Shown here: in pieces, positions 1-10,800 of the stretch | Position numbering within the stretch: the first letter of the stretch is position 1 | Layout of the letters: every line of letters starts with the position of its first letter | Assembly (NCBI GenBank): GCA_019155185.1 | Contig: CM032801.1 | Location: forward strand, 5,943,351-6,007,350 | Length of the DNA: 64,000 nt | Reading direction: 5' to 3' | From: Beaufortia kweichowensis | Lineage: Eukaryota; Chordata; Actinopteri; Cypriniformes; Gastromyzontidae | Translations under genes and position numbers: made by a program | Notes under the pieces: generated by a model | Database searches by the model: none | What the model saw: the letters and a program-made list of their open reading frames with translations, nothing else | Told to the model about the DNA's origin: nothing

Positions 1-350
1 CCGTGATCGAAGGCCCCATTCACAGAGGAGCCTCTCGCTTTCTTTAACAGCCTTATTAGCCGGCGCGTTCGGACTGAATGGGAGCGTTTCTTTTATGAGG
101 AAGGGGGAAAAACAGGAGGCTCGGGCAGGCTGGATGAGAGGAAAATGAGAGGCAAAAGCATATTAGCCACAGTCCCCCCCGTCCTAATCCTGCTCTCCTC
201 CGCAACTTTTTTTAGCTTCTTTAGTTTTCCTCTCAGGCCCTTGAAAGGGGCCTGTCCAATGGAGAAGACAGTTTGGAAGGGGAGTGTGGAGCGCGGCTGG
301 GGGCCCCCCTGTATTTGACATTTAGGGGTCATTGATTAGGGAGCTTCCCC
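1..350. promoter_or_regulatory. Candidate conserved non-coding element upstream of fgfr2
   Basis: The first 350 bp are GC-balanced and of high complexity, without coding features. Motifs include CATTGATTAGG and CTTATTAGC (homeodomain-like) and GTCCAATGG (CCAAT/SOX-like). The character differs sharply from the AT-rich DNA that follows and resembles deeply conserved developmental enhancers. This is judged from composition only. Confidence 0.35.
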
Positions 351-354
351 TGTG

Positions 355-361
355 GGAGAGA

Positions 362-412
<51 letters not shown>
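355..412. repeat. GA/TC microsatellite
   Basis: About 28 GA units with few interruptions. Confidence 0.97.
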
Positions 413-415
<3 letters not shown>

Positions 416-1479
416 GAGGCTTCATGGGGGAGTTTATAAGGCAGTACAAGCATCACTGGGAACACAACGGGCTCCATATGTGACAGTATGGATGATTTAC
501 AGCATATCATACACACTGTCCCAACAGGGGCTGGAGATTAAAGGAGCAGTTCACTCAAAAAATACAATTCTGTCATATTTACTTGCCATTATGTCGTTCC
601 AAACCTTTTATGAATCTGTGCTCAGCTGTTTTTCATATAAGGAAAGCTATGAAAAGGACGAAAACATCATAAAAACAGTCCACACGACTTGTGTGATATA
701 TTCCAAGTTTTATAAAGCCATATGATAAACAGAAAGACAATATAAATGTTCAATCTTTCTCTATCATTCTTATTAAAATCTTTTTCTTATTCTTAATTTT
801 AAAAAGTCTGTGTGCCACTGGCAAAATAACAGCAGGTTTGGAACAACATAAAGTGAATAATGGCAGACTTTTTAATTTGCCTTGTGTGGATGAGTTGTGA
901 AATTACCATTTGGGATATTGCATCCCACTGTTCTTCCTGTGGGTCTCCAGAGCCGAGCCCATGAGAAAATAATCCCAGTGTACCTTAAACTTTTTTGTAC
1001 TTAAAATGAGAAAATATGGTCTGGTCATGAAATGTATTTAGATGCTACATGAAGTCACAGAAATATCTTTAGGGTGTATAGATTCATGCATTTTGGAGTC
1101 TAAAGTGCTTACAAAAATTTGTATCTCCAATATTTTAGTGCAATGGCTTAAAAAAATTGTTTAAATGAAATGATAAAGAAACCAAAATCTAACAGAAGAA
1201 CCTATTCCTCTCTTAACCTATTCTTTTTGTTTGGTGACTTTTGGTAGGCAGGACATTTTTCAGCATAATGACATCGTTTCTGTTTTGGATTAATTTTACC
1301 CCAGATAGAACATATTTAGGAAAATCTCACAATGTGATAAATCACTGCAGTTAACAAAAACGAATACAACTAAAATCTAATATAAAAATAAACATATTTT
1401 ATCAAGAAAAATGTTGTCAATGATGAATTTTGTTTTTAGGTTTTAAAAAAGATTTTAAAACTTATAATGCTTTCACGAG
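413..1479. other. Upstream intergenic DNA
   Basis: AT-rich and non-coding, except for the transposon remnant at 538-885. No gene seen. Confidence 0.6.
538..885. mobile_element. TTAA-family non-autonomous DNA transposon, degraded
   Basis: Begins TTAAAGGAGCAGTTCACTCA and continues with the family's internal TTCTGTCATATTTACTTGCC and GTCGTTCCAAACC. The far end is degenerate, ending near GGTTTGGAACAACATAAAGTG. It shares termini with 6073-6838 and 20202-20457. Confidence 0.65.
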
Positions 1480-1700
1480 CGTGTTTTTGGACAGAGCTGT
1501 TCGGTCTCACCGGAATTAAGATTCAACATCTGAAGCATCTGCCGCATCTGCCGCTGGGCGGCGCTGTGGTAAACGCATGACGCCGACGCGGCACAGGCTC
1601 GAACCCGAGTGCGCGTATCAGGGAAGGAGGGAAAGAGACCCCAGTTCCGGGCAAACTTTACTGCAGAAGGATTGAGTCTGATCGGAGGGGAGCCTGCTCA
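1480..1700 (+). promoter_or_regulatory. Probable CpG-rich fgfr2 promoter
   Basis: Base composition changes abruptly here from AT-rich flanks to a CpG-dense stretch with several GCGC, CCGC and GACGCGG blocks, just before the first exon. There is no clear TATA box at a fixed distance, as is usual for CpG-type vertebrate promoters. The transcription start cannot be fixed from sequence alone; anything between about 1600 and 1700 would be reasonable. Confidence 0.55.
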
Positions 1701-2265
1701 CCGAGATTTGTGATTGGCGGAGAAAGGCAGGGTCCGAAAACTACGAGCCAGGAAACGTCTCGGGTTTCAGGGGGGAGTGACATTTCTTCAGGGGTTGAGA
1801 GAGAGAGAAAAAAATCTCCGTATGCCCGACAAAGCGTCTGAGAAGAGCGTCAGTGTCCGCAGAGACTGTGCTTCACGTCAGTGGATGTGTATTTTCGCGA
1901 GGATGTTTTATTAACCTGTTTGATACGACGTTGCATCTTCTCTTGTTTTTGACCGACGCTGCGTTGCATCTGCACGAGCCGCTGGCGAAACACGAACAAC
2001 TTGCTTTCGGACGAGAAAACTTTCTGGGACGCACTTATTTTTTCTTCTGAAGGATTAACGCATAAGCGCACGGATACTATCGGTTGCCCACTGCTGGCAT
2101 GCGAGCTGATCTTTGGTGCACTGTGATTTTTGTCCCGTTGGATTTGCAGATTGGGAATATTTTTGGTTGCATGGGGGAGAAGTCGCATTCCTCGGTGGAT
2201 TTGGCCCATGCATAAGCCCCTGTTTATATGTGGATCCTGAGCCTCGATTATTCTGCTGCTTTTCT
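1690..2265 (+). other. fgfr2: fgfr2 exon 1, non-coding 5' UTR (start approximate)
   Basis: The region ends in a consensus donor (GTAAGT from 2266) that can join to the acceptor before the signal-peptide exon. It holds several upstream ATGs. One opens a 30-codon reading frame at 1822-1914 (MPDKASEK...), and others follow, so translation of the main frame is probably damped by upstream ORFs if the transcript starts this far upstream. Long frames on either strand here have no recognisable domain and I treat them as untranslated leader. The 5' boundary is an estimate. Confidence 0.6.
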
Positions 2266-4600
2266 GTAAGTATTCTTTTTCTGTATTGTATGGGGAGGTT
2301 TACTGGTGAATGTGCTGTTTACTTTTCTAAAACCAAAATTAACGTTTTTGTTTTAAAATACACATAAAACATTCATCTTTACCCATTTTAAATAAGCAAA
2401 TGTGTTTCAATATGCATTTTTTTGCGCGTCACAAGCGATGTGGACTCAATAGAAACTGTCACAACTTTTATTTTTTTAAATGGGAACAATCCAGATCTTT
2501 TTGATTTTCTTTTAAGAATATTTAATAAAACTGAACTCGTGTATGTAAATGTACTATTTGGTTTTGTGGTTAAAAAGCATGGCTTTCTACAGAGACATTA
2601 CTTTGCTATATGAGCAAAATGTCACAAGGAAAATGACATTTAAAATATTAGTGCTGTTTGTTATTAGCCATTGTCAGTGCTGATTATAAAAGGTGACCAA
2701 ATGTTTGTGTGTTCTTTTTGCTTTTGTAAAATGTTGCATAAAGTAAAAAGTGTTAAGTTCTTTCTAAAGCATTTCCATTTAATACAATCAGTAAAAGTAA
2801 ACATTCAGAAATCCAGCCAGTCCAGATTTTGTTCTGTTTTTTAAGGCGCAGTCCGGCCTGTGTTTTCTTATTGTCTTTTAATCTCACATAGTTATGGCAA
2901 TTAAATGTTTAGGCTCCAAAAATTATTAATTTTGAGACAATAATGTCTTGTCAACAGATAAGTTACATCTATGTTTGCTTTTAAAAGTTTACTTGTTATG
3001 AGAATTCAATGTTGTTTAGGGTTCCTTCCTTGCAATATTAATGGTTACCTCATGAAGGCAAAACTCTCAATTTTTACCCTTAATTATAAAGAATAAGACT
3101 ATTAATAATTAACTAGGAATTGGTTTATCGTTAGAGTTAATGTAATATATATTGAAGTGATCACATTGGTTGTAATGAGATCATCATGAACTCGTTAGTG
3201 GTGCATTTTGCAATAGACAAACATTAGAATCGTTCACATTGGGCGCAAATAACAACTCAAATGTGATCAAAGGGCACAGTACTGATTCCCAGGGGTAGAT
3301 GGGGTTTTTTCTTTGCATTGGCCGTAAATCCCTTGACGCTTTCAGTGTGATTTCTATGTAAACTGATTTGAATGTGAATGGGATGGTGATGAACGCCTAT
3401 AGGTTTCGTTGCGTTCAAGCCAAAAACATTGTGTGTTTTTAGAGAACTTCTGTAAAGGTGACATCGTGCATTGCATAGTGAAATATTTGTCGGGATGTTG
3501 TGAAGTAAGCAATACCTTTATTATCCTTGAGATACGTTTTTAAGTGCATTCATTATTATGGAAACTGCAATGATTTTTTTACTCATTAACTCATGCACCA
3601 ACACTGGATTGCTCTCTTCTCGACCTTAAACCCAGAGATCATATGTGCATAATCCTAAATCCACTTGAATAATTGCAAAAGCGTTTAAAATGATTATATA
3701 TGCGCAAGCGCGATCACGCAGAGGCGGTAAGTACCGCCGCAAACCGGGAGCGCGTAACATTGCGCGCCAGATCTCCAGAGAGAACCGCGCGTCACTAGCA
3801 GCTTGTGATGATGTTACTGAACATCACTGACTGCTGATTTACTTGTATGTGTGGTTTTGTGTCTGGTGTTAAATAAGTGGTAAATCAGAGGGAAGATATT
3901 TGCATTCACAGAAACAAAGGTCATGGGATCGATCCTTAGGGAACACAAATACTGTAATAATGTAAGACACTGTTGAATTACTGAAATTAACAATGGTCTC
4001 ACTGTAGGAGTGAGTTTAATCTTAATATTTTTACAGTAATATTAATGGCAATTAATCTGCTTAAAAACATTATTATAGTGCTGCCAAATATAAATGTTTA
4101 TTTGTTGTTCAAAATGGTCAATTACGTTGTTTTTTTGAGAGTAAGAAGGAAATGCAAATAAATCTATAAGTAAAGTTGAACATAAACAGCCTTCATAGAT
4201 AAAGTTAAATTGAGAAGAAGTGAAGATTGATGAAGGTGTGTTGTCAGGTGAAATGTGGAGGTGTTGTGAATCACAGCTTTGGTATGTCTGTGGTAAGGCT
4301 TGTTTAACAGCATTATGACATGTGGGACTTTAGTTTCTGTAACTTTTTCTCCCTTATACAGACACACACACACACACACAGTTTATGAAGCATTATAATG
4401 TTTTAATATTCATACTTGATATTCAGTGTCTCCATACAATGTGTGTTTAGAGTGTTCATGATCGTCTGGAAGTTTATGAGTCTGTATAATTAATGTTTGA
4501 TTCCCTTTTTTTTAATGAATTTTTCCCATCTTCTCTTTTGTTGGTCACTTTTGGTCACCTGCCGCTGCCTCATCCTTGCTGTGGCACCCTCTTACATCAG
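2266..4600 (+). other. fgfr2 intron 1
   Basis: AT-rich intron with no recognisable coding sequence. It contains a short CpG-rich island at about 3690-3810 (listed separately) and a short AC microsatellite at 4360-4380. The frames in it look like chance. Confidence 0.7.
3690..3810 (+). promoter_or_regulatory. CpG-rich spot inside intron 1, possible alternative promoter or first exon
   Basis: A roughly 120-bp CpG-dense patch in an AT-rich intron. It has a consensus donor GCG|GTAAGT at 3727, embedded in a near-perfect palindrome with 7-bp arms GGCGGTA/TACCGCC (3723-3738). This could be an alternative first exon, an enhancer, or only a CpG-rich remnant. No transcript evidence is available here. 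Confidence 0.25.
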
Positions 4601-4860
4601 CCCAGGTGATCGGTGAGAATTCCAGCGAGTGACAGACCGCACGGCCTAAAGTTCATGGTTGGGTGGAGCCCCTCAGATGGGATCCGGATCCAGGGGGAGG
4701 TCAAGGGGGGGCGGATGGGGCGGCACGCCCGCTGCTGACGGGATGTCCGTCCGGGGGTCACTTCTGGGCGCGCTCCTTCTTTTGACCCTGGCGACGCTGT
4801 CCGTGGCACGGCCATCCTTAAGGATCGCAGAGGAAGTGGAGTCTACGCATGAACCTGAAG
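4601..4860 (+). CDS. fgfr2: fgfr2 exon 2: 5' UTR end, start codon and signal peptide
   Basis: The acceptor is at 4599-4600 (an alternative AG lies 5 nt further on) and the donor is GTAAGA at 4861. The chosen start is ATG 4743, which gives MSVRGSLLGALLLLTLATLS, a standard signal peptide with cleavage likely after Ala22 before RPSLR. This aligns with the family N-terminus. An in-frame ATG at 4677 would add 22 residues rich in Gly, Arg and Ser ahead of the hydrophobic core. Its context is poorer (C at -3), so I consider it secondary. The exon ends in phase 1 within Glu40. Confidence 0.93.
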
Positions 4861-7800
4861 GTAAGAACCTGCTTGGTGGTACCAAAAGGGATGTTTCAGT
4901 GCGATACAGAATTGTGCGTCTTTCCTGATGGTTCCAGAAAGAAAGCTTTACAAGAAAACATGCTTCTTTGCTGCTTAGTCACAATAAAAACAACCCTGCT
5001 GTACAGCTGCACCTATGTGTGAAAAGATTTAGTTTTTTATTGAGGGAAGTCTTGGGAGAATAAGGAATTTAAGTGAAACTAAACTAAACCGAGCAGAATT
5101 TCTTGTGGTATAGATATAATTCCTCATAGCTTCATACATCATTAGTTCATACAGATTTATGAGATTTAACTTTTCATAAACGGTCTCGTTCAGCCACTCA
5201 AGACTGCCAGGAAAGTTCTGAGGAGGTGCTGCTTTGCGATGATGTGTGGTTTGGAGTTTTTATGAGTTCTCGCGCTATGTTCCTGCATGGAAACCCTAGG
5301 AAGTGCTTCTTTTGCATAGGGCATGTCTTTGAAACTGCTGTAATTATGTAGAGAAAGTGGTTTGAGCATATATCTGGCGTCTCTGAACTGTGAACCTTGA
5401 GGTTTTATAATGTATGGAATTATTTTCAGTATGTTATATTCACAGCAGTCTCTTTTCAAAAGAGTCACTTTTTTAGTTTTTGTGGTTGCGCTCATAACAT
5501 CTCTGTCCCTCCATATTTTCCCTCTCAGCATCTGTCTGAGTTTAATGTTGTTCAGGACCACACACATACCTGCTAGCTTGGCATGCAGACACAAACCAAC
5601 CACTATTAGTTTGTTTGGGAAGAAAATAAACCCGGCTCGCTTTTAAATTTGAAACGAAAGAGGAGATTTTCTTCTGACTTCCTTTAAACGGGATGTGGTT
5701 TGTCGTCGTCTTCATTCCTGACTTAGTTGAAAACAGTCGTTTGGGTTCTTTGGCACTTTTCAGGAGTGGCAAAATCCTTGTGACGTGTCTTGGCCCAGTT
5801 TTGCCATTTCGTACCATACACGCTTACGATTGTTGATGCTGTTTTTCCATTTCGCTGTTACGGCCCATGTGGTCCATTAGGGTTTGGTCAGCGGGTAATT
5901 AGCACCGTTATGCTGGATAAGTCTGCATTTGTTCCTCCAGCTTTAATCACTATGATAATGAAAGGCTTGTCAAACACAATCACTTTAAGAGACCACCCCA
6001 CCCCCCGCCTACCCTGTCCAGTTGCCCTTTGACCTGAAGATTAGGTGAGGTCCATACATGTTTAAAGTAGGGTTAAAGGAATAGTTCACCCAAAAGGTCA
6101 TCATTTACTCAACTTACATTACAAGACATTTTTTGCACAACATTAGCTACATTTTCCACCAAGTTATCTTTTGTCAAAAGTCAAATGATTAACTCTGTTG
6201 TGAAACTTTGTTAAGTGGCTTTTCTGTCATATGATGGAAGATTACGGGAGGTCATTTACCGCGGATTAACCGGCTGGTTTGGCATCATGTGATGTGGACA
6301 GGCTTGGAAGTTTTGGCGAAACAGCGCTAACCACACCGCCCGGCTTATCTGCTACAGATCAGCATCACGATTGTTGTTCTAAACATGTTTACTTTCATTG
6401 TGAATGAAAAGTATCATTTCTGCAAGAGAACCTTCCATTAAACACCCACCCCTGGAGGGAAACTACAATAGCCCCCACCTGATGCATGTAATGCCCACCA
6501 GAGTTTAGCTTGTGTTTCTGGGAGGAGTAATTGTTTAAGATAGCATATCAGTTCTGTCGTCTTGGAGCAGTCCAGAGTTCCTACAGAGTTTTACGTAAGG
6601 TAGTTTTGTTAGGCAACATGTTCCCGTAGCTTTTGCTGACTTAAAATTAAAATGGGATTTATTTGATTGCTTCTTAAATAGTTGTCCTAAACATGAAAAT
6701 TCTGTGAACATTTAGTTTCAATCCGGACTTTTTTTGTGTCAGAAATAAATGGTTAATTTTTATTCTATCCATTTAAATAACATAAGTCCATGTAAGTCCT
6801 GATGACACATTTCATTTTAGGCGAACTATTCCTTTTAAGATGTTGTACAGACTGGTTGACATCTTCCAAGCGGTTGGAAAACTACACATTGTAAGAGTGT
6901 GGGAAAGCAAACTTGGATCAAATGTAATCTGACAGGGCTTAGAGCACAATAGAATTGAAGCTCTTCTGCTTTATTCCCTCCCGTTCGCCCCAAAAGGTTT
7001 GTGGTTGGAATCGGAGGTATGACCAAGCTGACCCGATGGTGGAAAATGTGCTCGGTCAGGATCGTTGTTGTTTGGATTGCGTGATGTATTTATTGTCATT
7101 GGAGAGGTCCTGCTAGCGTGTTAGCGTGCTTGTGTGCCTCGGTGGTTTGGACAGGATTAGTCGCAGGCTTTGATGATGTTTGTAACTCTGGCTGGAGATC
7201 CAAGAGAATCTCTCGCTGTCTGTCGTGCCATTGCTCTCTCTGTTGCCATCTCTCACGTTCTCTACTTTTCAGCTCCCATCCAGAATGCCCAGCACTCGTA
7301 CTGTGGCGAACACACGACCCCGCAAACCTACCCCTTTCGCCCTTTCTTGGGCGAATGAGACTCTGTTTATACCAAGCGGTCTTAAATCTTGATAGCAAGT
7401 CTCGGCAATAAACATGTCAGCTCACACCCTTTGTTAATTGTGTGTTCCCGGTTGAATGCAGTCCCACAAACCTGTTAGAAAGTGTGTATTTTTGTGATTT
7501 CTGTCGATTCAGATAATGACCTTTTATAAACAACCTGCACTGAAATGCAACAATCATTTTTAGAGATAAAAACATGTAACACTGAAGGTTTTGGAGGGAA
7601 ATCTAACCAATGAGATTTGGCCGATGGGGGCCGGATGCCTGTGTGTCGGTGGGTTGCTGTGGACGCCCCTGAGAGGCCTTTGGCCGGGCGTGCCATTGTC
7701 ATGACAATAAAGCCAGCAGAAATTACAATCTGAAAGGCGATTGTGATCGGGAAAGAAAAGGATCGGCTGCGGAAGAGTGTCGGGATTTAACTGGTCTTAA

Positions 7801-10800
7801 GACAGAAGGAAGAAATGGGGAAGGAGGGCATGTGAAGAAAGGGAAGATTGTGCAGCTTGTGTAAAGTTTGTGTGTGTTTGCTCAGAGTTGGGGTGGGTCC
7901 ATGGATGTAGGACAGGGGTTCAAACTCTCTTGTCTGTTGAAATGCTGTCATCTATTTAGTGGTGTTTGCTTCACTATCCACTTATTCTTTATTGTGTATA
8001 GTTCAAACATTTATACCTCTTCTACTTCAGTTTATTCATTAGAGAAGTGTTTGTTATTTACTTACAATGACATGGGGATGCGCTTTTGACATTTCAACCA
8101 TTTCATATTAAATATAATAAATAATAAATGTATTGACCAATTATGCATATAGAATACAATTTTTTATATGTACTCATTGTATAAATTTGTCATTTTTTTG
8201 TTTGAATATTTAATAAATCACTGTAGTTTAATCATGAACCTTTAGGGCTTTTTGTCGGCTGATGGGGAAACTCAGAGCCAGAGAAAACACAAGAGCGTTT
8301 ACTTTACACTATCAGAAACTCATTTCTTCAATGTCTTGCAGCTAACATGAGACCTGTTTCCATGTCACCAGTCGGGCAGAGACAGACAGATGATAGTGTG
8401 AGAATTGGACAGACTGGTTCCTGTCACAGTTTGTCCAAGATCCCAATTATCTACTGAGACAGAGGTGAAAATGAGACGTGGTGGTTCGGAGGGGAAGTGT
8501 GAGACGGTTCAAATCTGTCACCCCTGACGAGATATTTGATAATAACTGGCACTCAAAGGGGATGGCGTTTTTTTCAGAAGCGTTCCCAAGAAAATACAGA
8601 AGAGTAGATTTAGTCACACCTTGACAAATTGAGTTTGCACGCTCACATGTGTTTTACTTCAGCACAACTAGATGTAAAGCATAATCTCACATGTTCCTGT
8701 TTAAGGAAAAATAAATGTGATCTAGTTTATTCACCGTATATAGTTACATCCCTGCATGTAATTCAGTTATGTCATTCTGAACCTGTATGATGTTCTGTTT
8801 TCCATGGCACACAAAATAAAAAATAATGTGCTTTTATGATACATTAAAAGACAATTTATTTCCACTTATAAGTATTTGGAAATATATATATATTGCAGAA
8901 TAAAGCTAAAAAATGGACCGTTTGTGTTCCATGGAAGAAAGAAGTCAAACACAGGTCAGTAAATGATGATCAAACTGGATGAACATTTCTTAAGACTGTA
9001 AGGAAAAGAGAGTGTTCATTGGGTTAGAGGATGTTTCCCTGTCCTTCTTTTGTTCCCATGAAAAATTTGCAGCGTGTCAACAGGTTGTGGATTTGTGGAG
9101 GGTTGGTGTCTCTGTTGCGGCAGGGGGCCGTGGGGGGGGCGGGTGTTTGATGGTAAGGGGTGAAAGGTGAAAGAGCAAATCAGAAGAGCAGGAGGTGTTG
9201 TTGATGGCAAAGAACAGATGTACTCGATCCAAAGAATAAAGAAAGAGAAGGAAAGCGTGCCAGATGTTTAAAGAGGTTGAAGTTGCATCCTAGATCTTTA
9301 CTTGTGGCAGTATGAAGAAATTCATCTTTCCTCCCTAGTACGACATTGTTGCCATTAAAAAAAACAAAAGTGAGACTTTGCTAATGTAAAATTAGTTTGT
9401 TTGTTCGGGTAACTAGCAATGCAATTGCAGAGATGCACACACTCGACCTTGTTGGAGAGCTCTTATTTCGCTTATTTCTGCATTTTTTGCCCAGATCTTG
9501 CTGCCTGCTGCATGCATGCACCGCTTAATCTTTGGCACGGCTTAATCTGTTGCGGCTGTTCACTACCAATTAGCATCTTATCTATTAAACACTAAAAGTT
9601 GAGAAAGACAAAGATGTCTACTGATGTACTGCTGCAGAGTTTCCAGATATATGTCAAATACCGAGACACGTGCGTTTGAGTGGGATCTGACCCGTCCTTT
9701 TTTTTCACTAGGCTTTAATCGTACAATAGCAGGAAACGCACAACTAATAACAGTTGAATAAACAGAGGCCTCCGGAAACGCACAGCCGTGAATACTGGTG
9801 CCATCAATCAACAGTAGAGTTTGCTGTACGGCGCACACTTGCAAAAGACATAAAGGAGAATGGTAATTGTTTCCGGACTAGTAGCGAAAGGAGGAAACAA
9901 TACAGGAACTCAACCTGCGTAGGGCAGCGTGCCTGGGGAGAGAGAGTTTAGACCTTTGAGCACACTCCAAAGCCCTCGAGCGCTGAGCGTAAGTCATATG
10001 ACTTTCTCTTCCTGTGGTGTGTAGTTCAATTGGCTACATACACACAATCCCGGTAAGACAAGACTGTGCAGGGAAAGGTGTGTTAGTATGGGAAGGCCTG
10101 GGAGTGTCTTTATACCAGCAATTATCTGCAGCTTTTGACAAGTCTGACCATGATTTTTCAAACTCCAATGGTTTGAACTCACATGGTATTGGGTAAAGTA
10201 GGGAGACCATAGCAAATATTTGGTTACTGTGGTTTTACTTCAAATAAAACCAAACTTTGATTACCTTGATTAATGTTTGTCTGTGGAAAGCTGATTAGAC
10301 TAGGCTGTACTGATCTTATTTAGTGCTAATACTGAAAAACCATAATAAATTCCTCCAAACAGTATCACAAGTCATTAGTGGCTAAATGTAAAAATCTAGT
10401 TTTAAGTTCTCTTTCAGATGGATGTTGAATAATGCCAAGCCACAGCAGATTACAGTACTGAACTGTCTGCAGTTTTTGGGCCGAAACATTTTTGTAAGGC
10501 TGTTTAGATGGAAAAAGCTCTACTAGCCAAATTATTAGACAATTAGAGCAGGGTTTTTGTAAATCTGTCTGTCAGGGAGATATTGTGGTTTTGGACAGCA
10601 TGTCTGTGGTTTTGATTTAATCATCCAGCTATGCTAATTGACCTGAAATGTAATATATGCGCTGATGTTGCTCATACTCTATCACCCAACTGTGCTAGCA
10701 AGTGTTGATGACTTTGAAGAAGACAGATGACTTCTGTGGTCGGTGTGTTGTGTAGGCTAGTCATTGTTTAGCATTCTGCCCAAGGGATGAAATGAATTAA

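Noticed and set aside
1850..2209. 119-codon minus-strand frame across exon 1
   Set aside because: Antisense to the 5' UTR, no domain, no splice or promoter context; a chance frame in GC-richer DNA.
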